Source: Hermatobates lingyangjiaoensis
Lineage: Eukaryota > Arthropoda > Insecta > Hemiptera > Hermatobatidae
NCBI GenBank assembly: GCA_026182355.1
Contig: JAPFBL010000255.1
Coordinates: 186,001-250,000, forward strand
Direction: 5' to 3'
DNA: 64,000 nt
In this document: piece by piece, positions 44,371 through 57,725 of the stretch
Numbering within the stretch: position 1 is the first letter of the stretch
How the letters are laid out: every line of letters starts with the position of its first letter
Made by a program: the position numbers and the translations under genes
Notes under the pieces: generated by a model
Seen by the model: only the letters and a program-made list of their open reading frames with translations
Database searches by the model: none
What the model was told of the DNA's origin: nothing

Positions 44371-45879
44371 GCTGAGTTTGCTTGTGAATAATTTTTGGAC
44401 AAACGAAAAGACAGAAATGTTTCAAAGAGTGAATTCTGTTTCTCTAATGTACAAAGTGTAAACATAACTTAAAATCAGTCCATTCTAAGCAATGTACAGA
44501 CAAACCTTTCTTTCATTTATAAAGATTTATTGTGTTTTATTTAATCGTCAATTAATAGTATATTATTTAATAAGCATTACTAATTATTAATAGGTAACTT
44601 AATAATGAGTTTTAACTTGTCAGAAATACCTTTAAACGTAAAAGTTTTGTATATAGATACAATATTATCGTATATTTTCGGAAAGTATTTTTTTTTGCTA
44701 AATTATTTTTTAGACTTTTATTCTGTTAAACTACAAACTCTAGAGACTTGAAATTATGTTTTCATCATAGAGGCAACCAAATCAGTAACTGAAAACAAAT
44801 CAGAGGTTATAAAACAATGGAAATATTTTACTTTCAATAAAATTATACATTTTTAATTATAATTCAATTTGAAAGCTTGTGAGGAGGTTACAAGCCATAT
44901 CGTTTGAAGGATCAAAATTAAATTATACCTAAAAATAGAGCATTATGTGGGGGATAAAGTTAAGGTAAATTTTTTCAAAATTACATTGACCAAATTATCA
45001 GTTAGTTAATCAGTTAGTGACAATTTCTGTTTTCAGGAATTTTTTTTTTTTTTGAGACTAAACTGCTCATTAAAAACAATGAAATTTTGCCAAAAAATAG
45101 AGTAAATAATTAGCAACTTATAAATAAAATTTAGGTGATTTGAATATTAATCCTGGATTAATAGTTCACCTACTATACTTGTTTGCCATATTTTTCATTA
45201 TTTACATTTACAAAATGGAATTAAATAATTTTAAGCTAATTGTTCGGTGATTCGATGGAACTGACAATTTTCTTACATATTTCTGAAATTTGTCAAAATG
45301 AGTGTTACAAATATGTAATTCTGTAAACAACAATTACATTTGAAGCTACCATAATCACCTTTTGCAAGGGCCAAAAAAGAAAACAAAGAAAATACAAGTA
45401 TGCTGATCTACTGATCAAAGAGAAATAAACTTATGCGGAAAATAACGAGATAAGGTGTTAAAAGGACTTGGTTCACAGATAAGATTTCGGTTCAATTGCT
45501 TTACTCTTAAATATAGATATGATTTTTAATGTAAAAGTATAAAACATAAGGGCACCATTTATTTTAGTATGTTTTTGCTTTGTGACATTTTTTTCTTATT
45601 CTTTTGTTTGTTCCATTTCAACAGTGTAGCATACCTGTAATATTATTAATTAAGTACTGTTTGTTATACCTGTTATTTTCTTTAAACATGTTAAAATGTA
45701 AACCAATAATTTTTTTTTATTTAAATATATGCATAAAAATAAGTATAACGACATGCTAAATCTCATTTTAAAACACATAGATGGAAAACAGCCATTTTAT
45801 GAGCAAACAAAACCTATGAGTCGCTCAAAGGCATTGAAGTGTGGAGGTAAGACGAGCTACTTGATAATGCTTCAAGAAC

Positions 45880-46010
45880 GGTCTTTGCCTGACATGGGTG
45901 TCTTTTGTCTTCGTCACCTGATCCTTAAAGAACAATATTGTCCCACTAATGGGAACTCTATTCAGCCCTCTTCCACGCTTGTACCACAATTCTGTCGGAA
46001 ATACAAAAGA
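45880..46010 (-). pseudogene. Possible pogo/Tigger-like transposase fragment
   Basis: On the minus strand one frame reads ELWYKRGRGLNRVPISGTIL, close to the CENP-B-type helix-turn-helix of pogo/Tigger transposases (W..R.RG.PISG..L). The frame decays on both sides. A plus-strand frame at 45729-46043 is probably a shadow. Confidence 0.4.
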
Positions 46011-47389
46011 ACAATACTTATAAAGAAAGGCATTGTGCTATAACTAGAAACTTCCTGAGCAGGATTAGTACGCAAATGAACACAGTAAATCAAAATACCT
46101 AAACTTAACTGTTTTGTAGATAAAGCAATAATTTATATATTTAGATCAAAATCAATGTAACTTAGTTATATTACTTCTTTTGCTTTATTATGCAAGTTTA
46201 ATTATTTGTTATTCTACTTTACAATATAAATTTATTAAAAGCACTATAAATATAGGTTTGAACTCATAAATTATTTATAAGTATAGTTGGCTTCAAACGG
46301 TGACAAGGTGTACATATTATTCCAATAAACAATTTTATATTTCTTTTTATAATACTGTTATAAATCTTTTGTTATTTCTCATTTAAGTTTGTACTCTAAA
46401 TATGAAATCAAAGTTTAAAATAGGGAAAATGGTTTAAACAAATATTTCTTTTAATTAACATATAATATTTTATTTAATATATAAATTTAAATTCAGATTT
46501 TTAGGTTATATTTTGTGGTCAAAAAACAATGTAAATATTGAAGTAATTATAAAGTATCAAGGTCATTGGAAATATTTCAGGATCAGAAGATATCTTATGT
46601 ATGAATAGGGTCTTAGTCATTTCAATAGATCTGAGTCATTTTTCTTATTTCCTAGTATGTATTGTCTAGACGTTGAATAGTGTATGTATTCACGAACGGA
46701 AAAGGTATTTGAACCAATAAAACATGGTTCGGAATAAATTATGGATTTATAAGACAATCGATGAAGGCAATAAGCAGAACTGGAAAGTTACAATAGTAGA
46801 GAAGACAGAGCTGCGCACTGATGATTAAAGTTGTTCGAGATAACGACAGAACACTACTAGCGTGACCCTCATTACGTTCAGTCCAGGATAATACCGTGCT
46901 CCACTCCGTTTCAAATTGAAACCCCTCCACAAGCTCAGGATTCCTTTTGTACCACCCCTCTCTCCCTCATTCACCCTTCCTTCTATTTGTATGCAACATA
47001 AACTTATATTATCCCATGAAAATTCTTAACATTTTTCAACATTTTTATAAAACTGACTACCGATGTCAACCATGTTTCGGTACCCAGTAGTTATGGTTAA
47101 TAATATAAGTATTTGTTTAAATATTGCAGATTATTATTATAATCAATGAATATATATAAATATAATGCACTTAAAAAACATACAAATAATTTATTACAAC
47201 TAAAATGAAATTTCAATAAAAATTACTACATGTTTTAATGCGCTTATTAATCTAATAAAACTATTTACTCATATACTAAGGTATTATGTCTCATATTATT
47301 TACTTATACACTTGTTTAATCATACATAATAAGTAACTAAAATGTAGAGATAAGAAGTAGGCATAGTTAAGGTATGATATATCAACTAC

Positions 47390-47620
47390 TGAGAGACATG
47401 TCTGCCGAAGACGAAAATAGATTAGTCTAGACAATCCGCCGAGGGGAGGTCCCCTTGGTGTCTCTCCGCGTTCTTGACGAGAGGAATGCCATCAGCAGTC
47501 TCAGTAATCGAGAGTACTAGGAGGCTGCAACCTTTACTCTCACAGGCTCGAGACAACCAAAATACTCGTGCCTTAACAACTGAAGACTCATCTCAAAATG
47601 AGTACCCCCTCCAAAAATAG
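47390..47620. other. GC-elevated non-coding island
   Basis: A GC-rich stretch (CCGAGGGGAGG, TCTCCGCGTTC) amid AT-rich intron. Short frames on both strands end quickly; no protein or repeat was recognised. Confidence 0.35.
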
Positions 47621-48489
47621 AACTCATTAACTCACCTGATAGCTAAAACAATAGCTTATTACAAAAATATCTATTAATTGCAAAGTACCGTAATAATAAA
47701 TTGATTCAAACTTGAAAAGTTTTATAAGTATACCATATGACAACAATTTGTTATATAATATACAAAAAGATTTTAATATTACCATAGGCTATTTATTTTC
47801 TTAAGGCAATGCATGAGTATTTTCTTGAATAAAATATAACACATTCATATATAAAGTAACTAATATAATAAGATTTAAAACTATAGAAACCAAACCCAAA
47901 GCCGGTTACAAATAACTCTTTAGAATGCTCCCTTTGATATAAGGTAGTCTCGCTCACAGCTCGACTGAACCTTATACTGAGTTATAAACTCTGGTATTAT
48001 TATTTTTTTAAGATTTAAACCTGACGGAATACACTAGTTGTTCAAAAGACGTTGTATAACTCTATATAAGTTTTACGTGTCACACGTTTACCTTTTTGCC
48101 CTACAATATTAAATTACGTTTTTATAAAACTAATACCAATTATTTATTATGATCAGGGAATTTATTATTATTTATTAGGAATTGATTCAGTATCGATTAT
48201 AGTTTGACAATATAATAATAATAATACAATTTCAATTAGTCTTTGAATTTCTTGTATTTTATATTTTTCTACTTTTCAATATGTTAATGTAGTTGTATTC
48301 CAGGTCAGCTTATATTTCTCAAATGCTTAAATTTATTTTTTCAGAGTTATATTCAATACTCCAGTAAAATATAACTTCTGACAATGTAAGTTATAGTATT
48401 TTATGAAGCATTTTCTATATTTAGTACTAAGTACCCACCAACTAATCGTTTTTCCCACTGCAAAAAATAAGATAAATTTATATATATAT

Positions 48490-48712
48490 ATATATAAACT
48501 TCAATGTACATAAAGAATATAGAGAAATTAAAAACACAAACCTACAGTCTCTAATTTTCGGTTGAACCGTCTTCAGGAGAGATAAAGAAGGGAAACCAAG
48601 CGCACTGGTACAGAGACCTTACAGAGACTGGTATAGTGTTTTAATTTCTCTATGTTTCTTTATGTACATTGAACTGTATTTGTCCATTTCGGATCGTATT
48701 TTCATCGAAAAA

Positions 48713-48745
<33 letters not shown>
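48490..48745. mobile_element. Palindromic CUCUC-type hammerhead repeat
   Basis: The left arm (CAATGTACATAAAG, AGAGAAATTAAAAAC) faces its complement on the right (TTTAATTTCTC, TTTATGTACATTG), flanked by (TA)n on both sides. Only the left (minus) arm keeps the ribozyme. Confidence 0.75.
48548..48580 (-). ncRNA. Minimal hammerhead ribozyme, UCUC/GAGA type
   Basis: Minus strand: UCUC pairs with GAGA. CUGAAGA, extra C, stem II GGU/ACC with triloop UCA, GAA, palindromic AAUU, H17 = A. All invariant positions are present. It is on the laminin-sense strand but in the presumed long 5' intron. Confidence 0.74.
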
Positions 48746-48747
<2 letters not shown>

Positions 48748-50329
48748 AATATGTATATAAATTTATATTGTTATATAATTATATTTATAATATTAATTTA
48801 TATAAATTATAATATATACATAGTAGATAATAACAACATTTTATTTAACAGTTCAAATTAAATTGCGGCCTTTGCAAAAATAATGTGAAATTCATAGAGG
48901 ATTGTAAAATTAATATGACGGTAGAAAATTAATTTATTAAATAATAGAAAACAAAAATATTAATTTTAAATAATAATTAATAATTAATAAATTAATAATT
49001 AACAAAAAATAATAACTTAATCAAATTGTCATCATCCATAAAATACCAGGGCTCTGTCAGTTATGATAGCAAGTTCACACAACGTTCTGTTCACTCAAGA
49101 TTACACTAATATAACCTACCTCTTCTTGTCTCTCAGAGACAACTTTGTCTCTTTCCCAGATATTCCGTTTTACTGGTATTCTTAATTTTATACAGCAGAA
49201 GCATCTTGCAGATAAAAACCTTTCATGATGAAGTGAAACCAACGAAGAGATTAAAAATTGAACTAAACCAAATGCATACATTTCACTTTACGAAATTGAA
49301 AATACTTAGAAGAAAAATATATCTTTGCCCAAGCAGTGTAGTCTTATAAAATGTAAAATGTTACTACGCTCTATGTTACCAAGTCAGAGAAACAATGTGT
49401 GTTTATAATAATATGATGAATTATTTCTACACTTTCCTAAAGACTGAATTTTGGAGTTATCCTTGTTTGAGCACATGTCTACAAAAACAAATAGATTAAA
49501 ATATAGCCTGAGTTTTGGAAAGAGTTATCAACCTAGTTGCAAAAGAAACAAATTAATGGAGGTTGCTTACTTTATTCTTAATTCATTTATCAAATATATT
49601 TAATTGCACTCGGTGTTGCCAGTTTAGAACCTAAAAAGTTATTAAACAAAATATACCAACGTAGTAGTAACAAGAAATAGGTAGCAATGCAAATTTAAGA
49701 ACGCTCTCCTGTCACGGGAAATGTAGTATAATAATATAATTGTAATAATAATAATATAATAACCTTCCTGATTTGCAAACCACTGTCTATAAACCTATAA
49801 TTATCCACAAAAAATTGTTGTGTCTACTTCTATAATGGAAACCACTTTTACAAATTTGAAGCCTTATATGCTGGTTAACTTAGTAGTCATAATTAAAATA
49901 TACCCTACCCCACTACTTAAGCGAGCTACATTTATAAATTAGAATATTTTATCAATGGGATACTACTTCTTCGATTCAAACATGTGTTTATAATCAATTC
50001 ATAGTCAACTGGAAGCCTTTTTAATTCATTTTAATATTTTTGAATAAATATTTGTTTTGAATTGTTATCGAATTCAAGTTTGAATGATAGTAATGATTTA
50101 AAGTTATACTAATTTCAGTCCCTATTATGATCTAAACTCAACGTGATGATAATAAATAGTTCCTTTTGTATTATTTAAGTTTATCCATTTGAAATTCATG
50201 CAAAAAAAAATTTTAGAACTAACACAAAGTAGTACGTCAAAACAATATAAAGTTGACGATTACGTAAAAACTGAAGAAGAAACAAATAATGAAAACTATA
50301 ACGTAGAGCAATCAGTTATATTGTGGTAT

Positions 50330-50495
50330 TTACTCATTGTAGGGAAAAAAGCTAATGTAAACTAAATTTGTATTTGTGTCATTGTATTTTTTAGTTAATG
50401 CCTGAGGAAGAACACTACGTGTTCGAAACACGTTGTTTATACCATTAAATTTTTATATGTGGAGACCATTTCATTAGCTTTTTACCCTACAATAA
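50330..50495 (+). mobile_element. CUGAGGA-family repeat with internal deletion of one arm
   Basis: Ends are GTAGGGAAAAAAG and CTTTTTACCCTAC. The left arm has lost its ribozyme; the right arm carries a full core. Confidence 0.75.
50395..50448 (+). ncRNA. Hammerhead ribozyme, CUGAGGA family
   Basis: UUAAUG (50395-50400) pairs with CAUUAA (50443-50448). CUGAGGA (50402-50408), extra A, GAACAC/GUGUUC with loop UAC, GAA (50425-50427), ACACGU, H17 = U50434. Confidence 0.7.
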
Positions 50496-51462
50496 TGAAA
50501 ACTATATTTTAATGAAATGCATTCCCCAAATATTCATTTAAATGGTATTTTTTTTTTAAAATCACTTAACTAAGAAAGTCAGAATGTGTGATAGCATATT
50601 TCAAGTTGATCTATTACAGAGTGAAATAAAGGTTGAAAGCAGAATGTCCGATAAGATTTCCTTGGGCTCTAACGACCTCCAAGTATCCCCTCTCTCGTCA
50701 TAAGAACGTCACATTAAAGTCGAATCACATCTAGAGCATTAACAACCTTATATTCCTCCATTCTAATTATCTACTAGTCTTCAGATTAGACCCAATTGCT
50801 AAACTGAATTCCTCTCTAAAAAGAAAAAAAACTGAATACCACTCCAACGAACTAATATGAAATAAACTCATCTAATCCCCATATTTACCTAACCCATTCT
50901 ACAAATTATTGTGGAATGGATTAGGTAAAATTTTTTTCAGCAATAAGAAATATTCAATGGCTATACCGAAGAAAAGGTTATGAATTTAATAATAATAAAT
51001 TTCTACAGCTTGAGCGCTCTAAACTTTTGAGGGAAAGTTTCCAGTTCTAGCTAATATTTTATATTATTTATAATATAATATGTCATATTGCGTAAACTTC
51101 TTTTCACTAGGATAATTTAGTTAATTGTAAAAGAAATCATTAGAATTTTATTACCTTTAATCAAGTATTATTACATTTAATTATCAAAGAAATAATGAAA
51201 TGTTGAAATATCAAAAATTGATTCGCTAGATAAATCAGTAAAAGCTATTTGACAAATAACTGAGGGGGATTAAAGTGCAATATAGGAGCTATCAAATATA
51301 AATAAATGTTTTGAAGGATTGCATGATGATCATAGTTATATGACAGACCAAACGACTCCTTTCTCCGATGAGAAAACTAGTGAGGCTCTTGAGTGCAATT
51401 TAATTCCAATAATTACTACTTTCTATGGTTTTCACCTCTCAGTATTCTTAATTCCTCCTCTT

Positions 51463-51783
51463 AGGTTAGGTCAGGTTGCAGTGCTAGTCCGCAAGGAACA
51501 CATATAGACCGAACACTTGCTCATTTTGATACCACACAAAGAAGATGATTCTACTTTGCGAGTCTTAAATTCTGCCTAACTCAAGAATAATTAAAGTAGG
51601 GATCTTTAACGAGTATCTGACATCGTACAGAATCGGGACCAACCGTTTAACGTCCTCTCCGAGGGACGATGTGCTCAGATTTATTCACCTCCCACGTGAA
51701 TAAATCGAGGGCCAGAGTAGGTATTGAACCGCTGACCTACCAGTTCAGAGGAGAGCGCGTTGCGACTGAACTAATCTGGTCCC
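51463..51783 (-). mobile_element. tRNA-derived SINE, older copy
   Basis: Same family and tail as the element at 38051, more diverged in the box A and B head. No clear target duplication remains. Confidence 0.78.
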
Positions 51784-52138
51784 TTTCCCCCAATTAAAAT
51801 CGTAAATTGTAATCAAAATTAAGTAAAATTACTAAACAGATTTTACGTTTACTTTATTCTGTTTTAAAACTATTTGATTTTGCTTGGATACTTTTATTAG
51901 AATAAAATAACTTAAAAACGTATAGAATGATATAAAATTTCAGAACGAAATACAATATTGTACCATGTAGTGTCATTTCAGACACCTGTCCGTTACGCTC
52001 TGGGTTAATTACGACAGTTACAACTATATCGATACATAATCCTCTTTCATACTAATTTTAATTAGGTCTTTCACTTATGACTGCCCATTCCGTTAGGCTG
52101 ATATGTTCACTTGTATCTCAATCATAATCCTCATTATA

Positions 52139-52403
52139 ATATGAGCCGCTTATTTTGAAAGTGGCCTAATTCCATTTATGTTAAAATCGAGATACTTAAG
52201 GGTTTGCGCTTTACAAAATTTAAAAATATTGTCATTTTATTTATCAACTAATTTTTGTTATAAAAAAAATTAGTAATTTTAAATAAATTTTGTACAATTT
52301 GCTGCAAAAGGTAAAGATAACGTAAAAATGTAATTATTTAAATAGCTAGCTAAATTTTTTTGGAAAATGGAATTAGGCCACTTTCAAAATAAACGGCTCA
52401 TAT
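52139..52403. mobile_element. 265-bp MITE with 39-bp terminal inverted repeats
   Basis: The ends ATATGAGCCG...GTGGCCTAATTCCATTT match as reverse complements over 39 bases with one mismatch. The interior is AT-rich and non-coding. No hammerhead core, so it is unrelated to the palindromic ribozyme repeats. Confidence 0.85.
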
Positions 52404-53241
52404 GTCACATAATGTGACATAGATGTTGAATATATTGACGAAGATAATGTGTGAACTGACTCAGTGTTAAACAAGCAAGTTCGAAACACAGTCTGAATGA
52501 AAGGAAGTCAATAAAACTTGATTTCCACCTATCCATCTGGAAGAAATTCAAAATTACTCATATTAACTTGAAATTACTTATTAACAATAATCATTACTTT
52601 TTCCAAAGTTACATAAACTAATATATTAAATTTTAACATAATTTGTACATTCGTAGATTTTTTTTATTCACTCACATCCATTCCTGATAGAATGCAGTTT
52701 CCAGTCCTCTCAATTCAATTCATACGGTAGTCTTCTCCATCTTTATTTCTGCATGTTTTTTTGTTTCTTCATCCCACATTCTCTTGATCCAGAATTTTTT
52801 TTTTTACTTGTCTACTTTTTTTAAGTATATCCGGTGGCCTGTCCAGGTTTCGTATGCAAACTGATTATTGCTAAACTGTACTGTTCAGTGTCTTCATTTT
52901 CTTATGTATATCAATTAAAATTTTTAAATTCATGTTAAAAACTATCAATACTGATCGTATTATTCTTCTGATTTCTTCTAATAATTTTTTAATTGACTTT
53001 CTTATATTTTTACCTTTCTGCATACTTTTTTAGAATTTGGACAACCTGAGATTAATATATTTGAATTTCAAAATTTTGAAAATTAAATTTCAGTTTTCAT
53101 TATGATAAAAACCCTAACTACTGGCTTATTTAGAGAATTCTTAGTCGAGGTACACAGAGAAATATTAATACATCCCTTCCATAGAGGCTTCAAGAACCTA
53201 ATTCAGCTTGAACGATCAATCAAATAGTGAACGAGTAAAGT

Positions 53242-53274
53242 GTAAAACCTGCATGCTATTCATGCAGGTTTTAC
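53242..53274. repeat. Perfect 14-bp hairpin
   Basis: GTAAAACCTGCATG and its complement are separated by CTATT. Origin unknown. Confidence 0.8.
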
Positions 53275-53465
53275 GTATTCGTAAAACCCTACGAATTTAA
53301 TAAAACTCATTTCACAAATAAAAATGTCAAAATGCCATGTTTTTAATTTTGAATACAAAAATTTCAGGTGTAAAGTTATAGGAGCAATGAAAAATAAATC
53401 ACATTCAAAATTTTGATTGATTTAAATGTTCTAAGGTCTTCTGAAGTATTTAGAACTTTTTTTAT

Positions 53466-53467
<2 letters not shown>

Positions 53468-53526
<59 letters not shown>

Positions 53527-53530
53527 GTGT
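53468..53530. repeat. (TG)n microsatellite
   Basis: About 25 uninterrupted TG units, then TATGTATG. Confidence 0.95.
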
Positions 53531-53894
53531 ACGTTTCTGTTAAAGTTGCTTGATTCCAATAGACAGGATACTTATCGCAGTGAATGTTGGATTACAATGA
53601 AATTTGTCATACGAATAAGCCTTGGTTAAAGAAGAACTATACAGTTTTATAAGTTTTATTGCTTTTACTTATTATAGGAGAACTATAATATCGAATCATC
53701 TAAAAAGTTTTTTATCAAGTTTTATGTCAGAAAATAAAGTTTCCGAACAGTTTTCTTGTGATCATAAGAGGATTAAATTTGTAATAGTTTTAAAACATTA
53801 GGGCAGTGTGATCTAAATTTCATAAAATTTGGACTGCAAAAAGATATGAAATAAAAAATAAAATACCTTTCATGAATTTTGAATCTAAATTAAC

Positions 53895-54240
53895 TTTTGT
53901 AGGGTAAAAATCTAATGAAATGGTCTCCACATATAAAAATTTAATGATATAAACAACGCGTTTCGAACACGTAGTGTTCTTCCTCAGGTATTAACTAAAA
54001 AATACCTGATATATCTATAGTTATCTATAGTATGTTATCTATGTCATACTATATATCATACTATATCTACGTTATCTATAGTAATGCCTGAGAGTTTTAG
54101 TTAATGCCTGAGGAAGAACACTATGTGTTCGAAACGCGTTATTTATATCATTAAATTTTTATATGTGGAGACCATTTCATTATATTTTTACCCTACAATG
54201 AGTAAATACCACATAATAACTGATTGCACTATATTAGAAT
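53895..54240. mobile_element. CUGAGGA-family palindrome with expanded centre
   Basis: Two facing arms with GTAGGGTAAAAA and TTTTTACCCTAC ends. The centre holds extra copies of CTATATCTACG/TTATCTATAG-like sequence. The plus arm core at about 54101-54160 is complete (CUGAGGA, A, GAACAC/GUGUUC, GAA, ACGCGU, U). Confidence 0.75.
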
Positions 54241-54889
54241 TAAATTAACTTTTTTGTTAATCATTTATTACACCCCTCAGCTGTAATGTATCTACTTCAT
54301 TCATTCACATTAGTGTTACTAAAATAATGTTTACACTATTATGATGGAGACGGCTAGATAGGAGTATGTATTCACAAATAAATACGAATGGTAATGGTAA
54401 AGTTTATTGTTGGTGATAAGCAGACAAAAAGAATAAAATTGAAAACACAGGTAGTTTTGATCCCACAAACAGCTTTCTAAGAATAAACTTCTTCAGTTCT
54501 TCTGCAAAATTCCTGGATAAGTAATTTTCTATTTACATAATTTAGAGGACCCTTCCAACAGCTAAAACCGATGGACACATTTTAATTCTGATTGGTAAAT
54601 ACAATAGATGTCAGTCATAGTAGGGTCAATCGCAGTAGTGATTATCTATGTGATCGACAATACGTTTACGTAAAGAAAAGTTGAGAATAAACCGTTGCAG
54701 ACTTTTTTTTTTTACATAAAAATGTGTTAAATTTTAACGTTCATTCAGGAAATGTTGAATTTTATTATGAGGTAGTCTGTGGAGAGAATTGTCAATCTAA
54801 TTGACTATTCCACAATGAAAGAAGATTACTGATAAATGGTTTTGAAAACTGTAAAAGTGTGAAAGAATATTTGAAGGAAAGTTGTCTGG

Positions 54890-55110
54890 GAAGACAAAGC
54901 AGTATCTCAAGGGAAGCTGTCTCTCAAGGGGATGGGCGTGGGTGCTCTGGAGTCATGCCGACTTGGTCGTGACCCTCTGATAATATCGACCTCGCTACCT
55001 CCCAGGATAACACCTCTAATAACTTCATTACGTGTCCAGCGAAACTGTGACTAACTAGCCTAGTAGAAACTCTTTTTGGTTTCATCTCATCCTGATAAAA
55101 TCTTTTAATA
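54890..55110. other. GC-elevated non-coding island
   Basis: Contains GGGATGGGCGTGGGTG (KLF/SP-like) and stretches free of simple repeats. A minus frame of about 40 codons is open but resembles nothing known to me. Candidate conserved element. Confidence 0.35.
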
Positions 55111-55119
55111 GGCCTAGTA

Positions 55120-57480
55120 AAGAAATTAACACTAGGAAGTGGAACAAAAAAACCTTAACCCAACGGAGACCTGCCGTACCTCAACTCCTTCAAACTTGTA
55201 GCGACTATTAATTTTAGTTCAAAACTTGGAAGATAATATATATATATTCCAAGACCCTATAATCATCTAAATAGTATTAATTTATATTAAATAGTATATA
55301 ACTTGTTATAAATACAGTATTTATTCTGTGCAAATACTACGGTGTAGATTGCTAGACCCTTCCAATCCTAATCCGAAGGCTAAAATCATTCAAATACATT
55401 TAAAAACTTTCAATATAATGCATAACGGTAATTTCTACCCTCGAAAACCCGTTTTTATTTTAAAACTTATATAAAATGCCTCAAAATAGATTAAATTGTT
55501 ATCATCTACAAAGACAGAATTCGCTTAGTCAAAAATATAGTTTTACCATTTCGTTGTATATCATGTATACAATTTTTATTAAAATAAACTCAAAAAAATT
55601 AATTGTGAGAGAAGGTTGCAATAAAATGAAATAATTTTCGATAAATCACGATTTAATCGAAATTTGGCTACATAATCATATGAACAGAGAAAACAGAATA
55701 TTAAATTTCATGTATAAATTATTTCGCAGAAGAAAGTTTTAGTACTTAAAACTTGTAGTCTGATAAAAATTTAAAATTTAACTTTGCAATAACATTTATC
55801 CTAAGGATTTATAAAGTTCACTATTTATGTTTTGGTCATTGAAGTTCCCTTCTATACCGTCTGTTCAAAATGATTTCAATATTTCTTTTGTCGAAGCAGT
55901 AATCCGATTCAGTTATTAGAAGTTCCATTGTTCCTTGCCCACCATAATATAAAATCCATTTATCAACAACCAGTATCCCTAAATCTCTAGTCATGCTACT
56001 CGAGTACTGAAAAGATGTTGACCCAGAAATGTATTCAGATATGATCACAGACCACACAAGTTAAAAGTAATTTCAATTAATTAAGTAAACGATAATAAGT
56101 TGCGGTGCCACCAGTGGGCAGTCTTCAAAACGTAGTTTTTTTTTTACTTTATGACGGATCATAATTATTTGATGCTTTGGTTAGAGTAAGTGTAATCATA
56201 ATAAAAAAGTTGAGATGCTGGATGTTCAACTTCTGTACCAATTGTACAAGAGGACAGTTTTATTACATGGTTTCTATAGAGGTGTAATACAAAAAAAATC
56301 TAATATAAAAAAAAAAACTGTGTTCTTAGACAGATGAGAGACGAAAACTGTTGTGACATTCCTGATGCATAAATGATTCAAACTATCGACAATCACTGGG
56401 CTTTGGAATCGTAAAACTTTTATTATCTGTCATAAGGAACACACTAACCTTGACATGAACTAGAAGCGACAGATTCTCTAAAGAAAACTCTCTTCTATAA
56501 CATCTTGTCATCTACTATAATATGGAGAATATTCAATATTTTCATAAAAATAGAATTTAAGAATAGTTGCATCATAATAATAGAATTAAAAAAAAATTTA
56601 CTCTTCCATATATTATAGAATTTTTAGTATTTATAAAAAATTGTTCTGAAATAGTAACTTTAAAATTAGTTTGATAAAGAAGCAAGTTTGTATTTGTTAT
56701 TATCAATTCTATAAATGAAACGAGCTAATAGAACAAGAAGTTATGAAGGAATTAAAGAAGAAATGAATAAGTAATGCTATTGTGAATTCAGATGAATATA
56801 GAGGAGTGAAAAATAAGAAATGTATTGAGAGAACTTTCATTAATTAATTTGAAATTTCATTCATTAAATATAAGATTGACAAAATAATACTTTTAATATC
56901 TTTCGAAGATGTACTGCAAGAAAAAAGATCTTATTGCGAAGGGTGAAATTGAAAACATGAAGCATGAATTTTGAAGCATACATCGTGACTGTGTTTTTGA
57001 ATGTTGCAGGATTAAATGATTTCTTATACTTTTTGTCGAGGAATATGTAAAACATCGGTTAAACTACAGAATAAGGAGCTTAGCTTGTACTTGTATTTAT
57101 TTCTGTAATTTGTCAAAAATTATAAGAAAAAATCTGGTCTACACACAATTTACCCAAAATAAATGTATTATCAAACCATTAATATACTTAAATAATTTAT
57201 TTAATATTGCTGTCGTTAAGGACGTAATTTCAAACTCTGTAGTTAAACATAATAAAATTCATTAAGAATCTTTGAATTGCATCATTTATTTTAATGCCGT
57301 TAAATTCATCCGTTAATTGTAGTGAAATGTAATGATTGTTTTAGTTAAATGTAATGATCTACCAGTTCCTGCATATGAAACTTAAAAGTTATCCTTTTTA
57401 GTGCAATAATCCCTTTTCCAATCCTTAAATTCCTGAAATAGTTATCATTCAAAATGACATTAGAATTAAGATTAATTTTA
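55120..57480. other. Non-genic stretch, nothing recognised
   Basis: AT-rich sequence with short chance open frames only. Confidence 0.5.
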
Positions 57481-57489
57481 AGATTGCCA

Positions 57490-57725
57490 TGGACCCAGCT
57501 TTTTCATCTGACCCCATGGCATTTCTGAGTTGGAGGCCTTCATTGACAACTTCAAACCTTTCTCCTCCTTTGTCTCCTACACCCAGACTAATTCCAGTAG
57601 ATCCATCACCTTCCTTGATGGAACATCACTCTCAATAATAGTATTCTCATTACTTCCGTCCACCCTAAACCCTCTAATCCCCATTTGTATTGACATTTCA
57701 ATAGCTGCCACACTCCCATATTAGG
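57490..57725 (+). pseudogene. Penelope-like reverse transcriptase fragment
   Basis: In one frame: FFI-stop-PHGISELEAFIDNF, then SSRSITFLDG. This matches the PLE stretch F-IW-HG-EEL-FL--N to the FLD motif, with the tryptophan changed to TGA. It ends with TAG after ATLPY. It is about 80 codons and dead. Confidence 0.62.
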
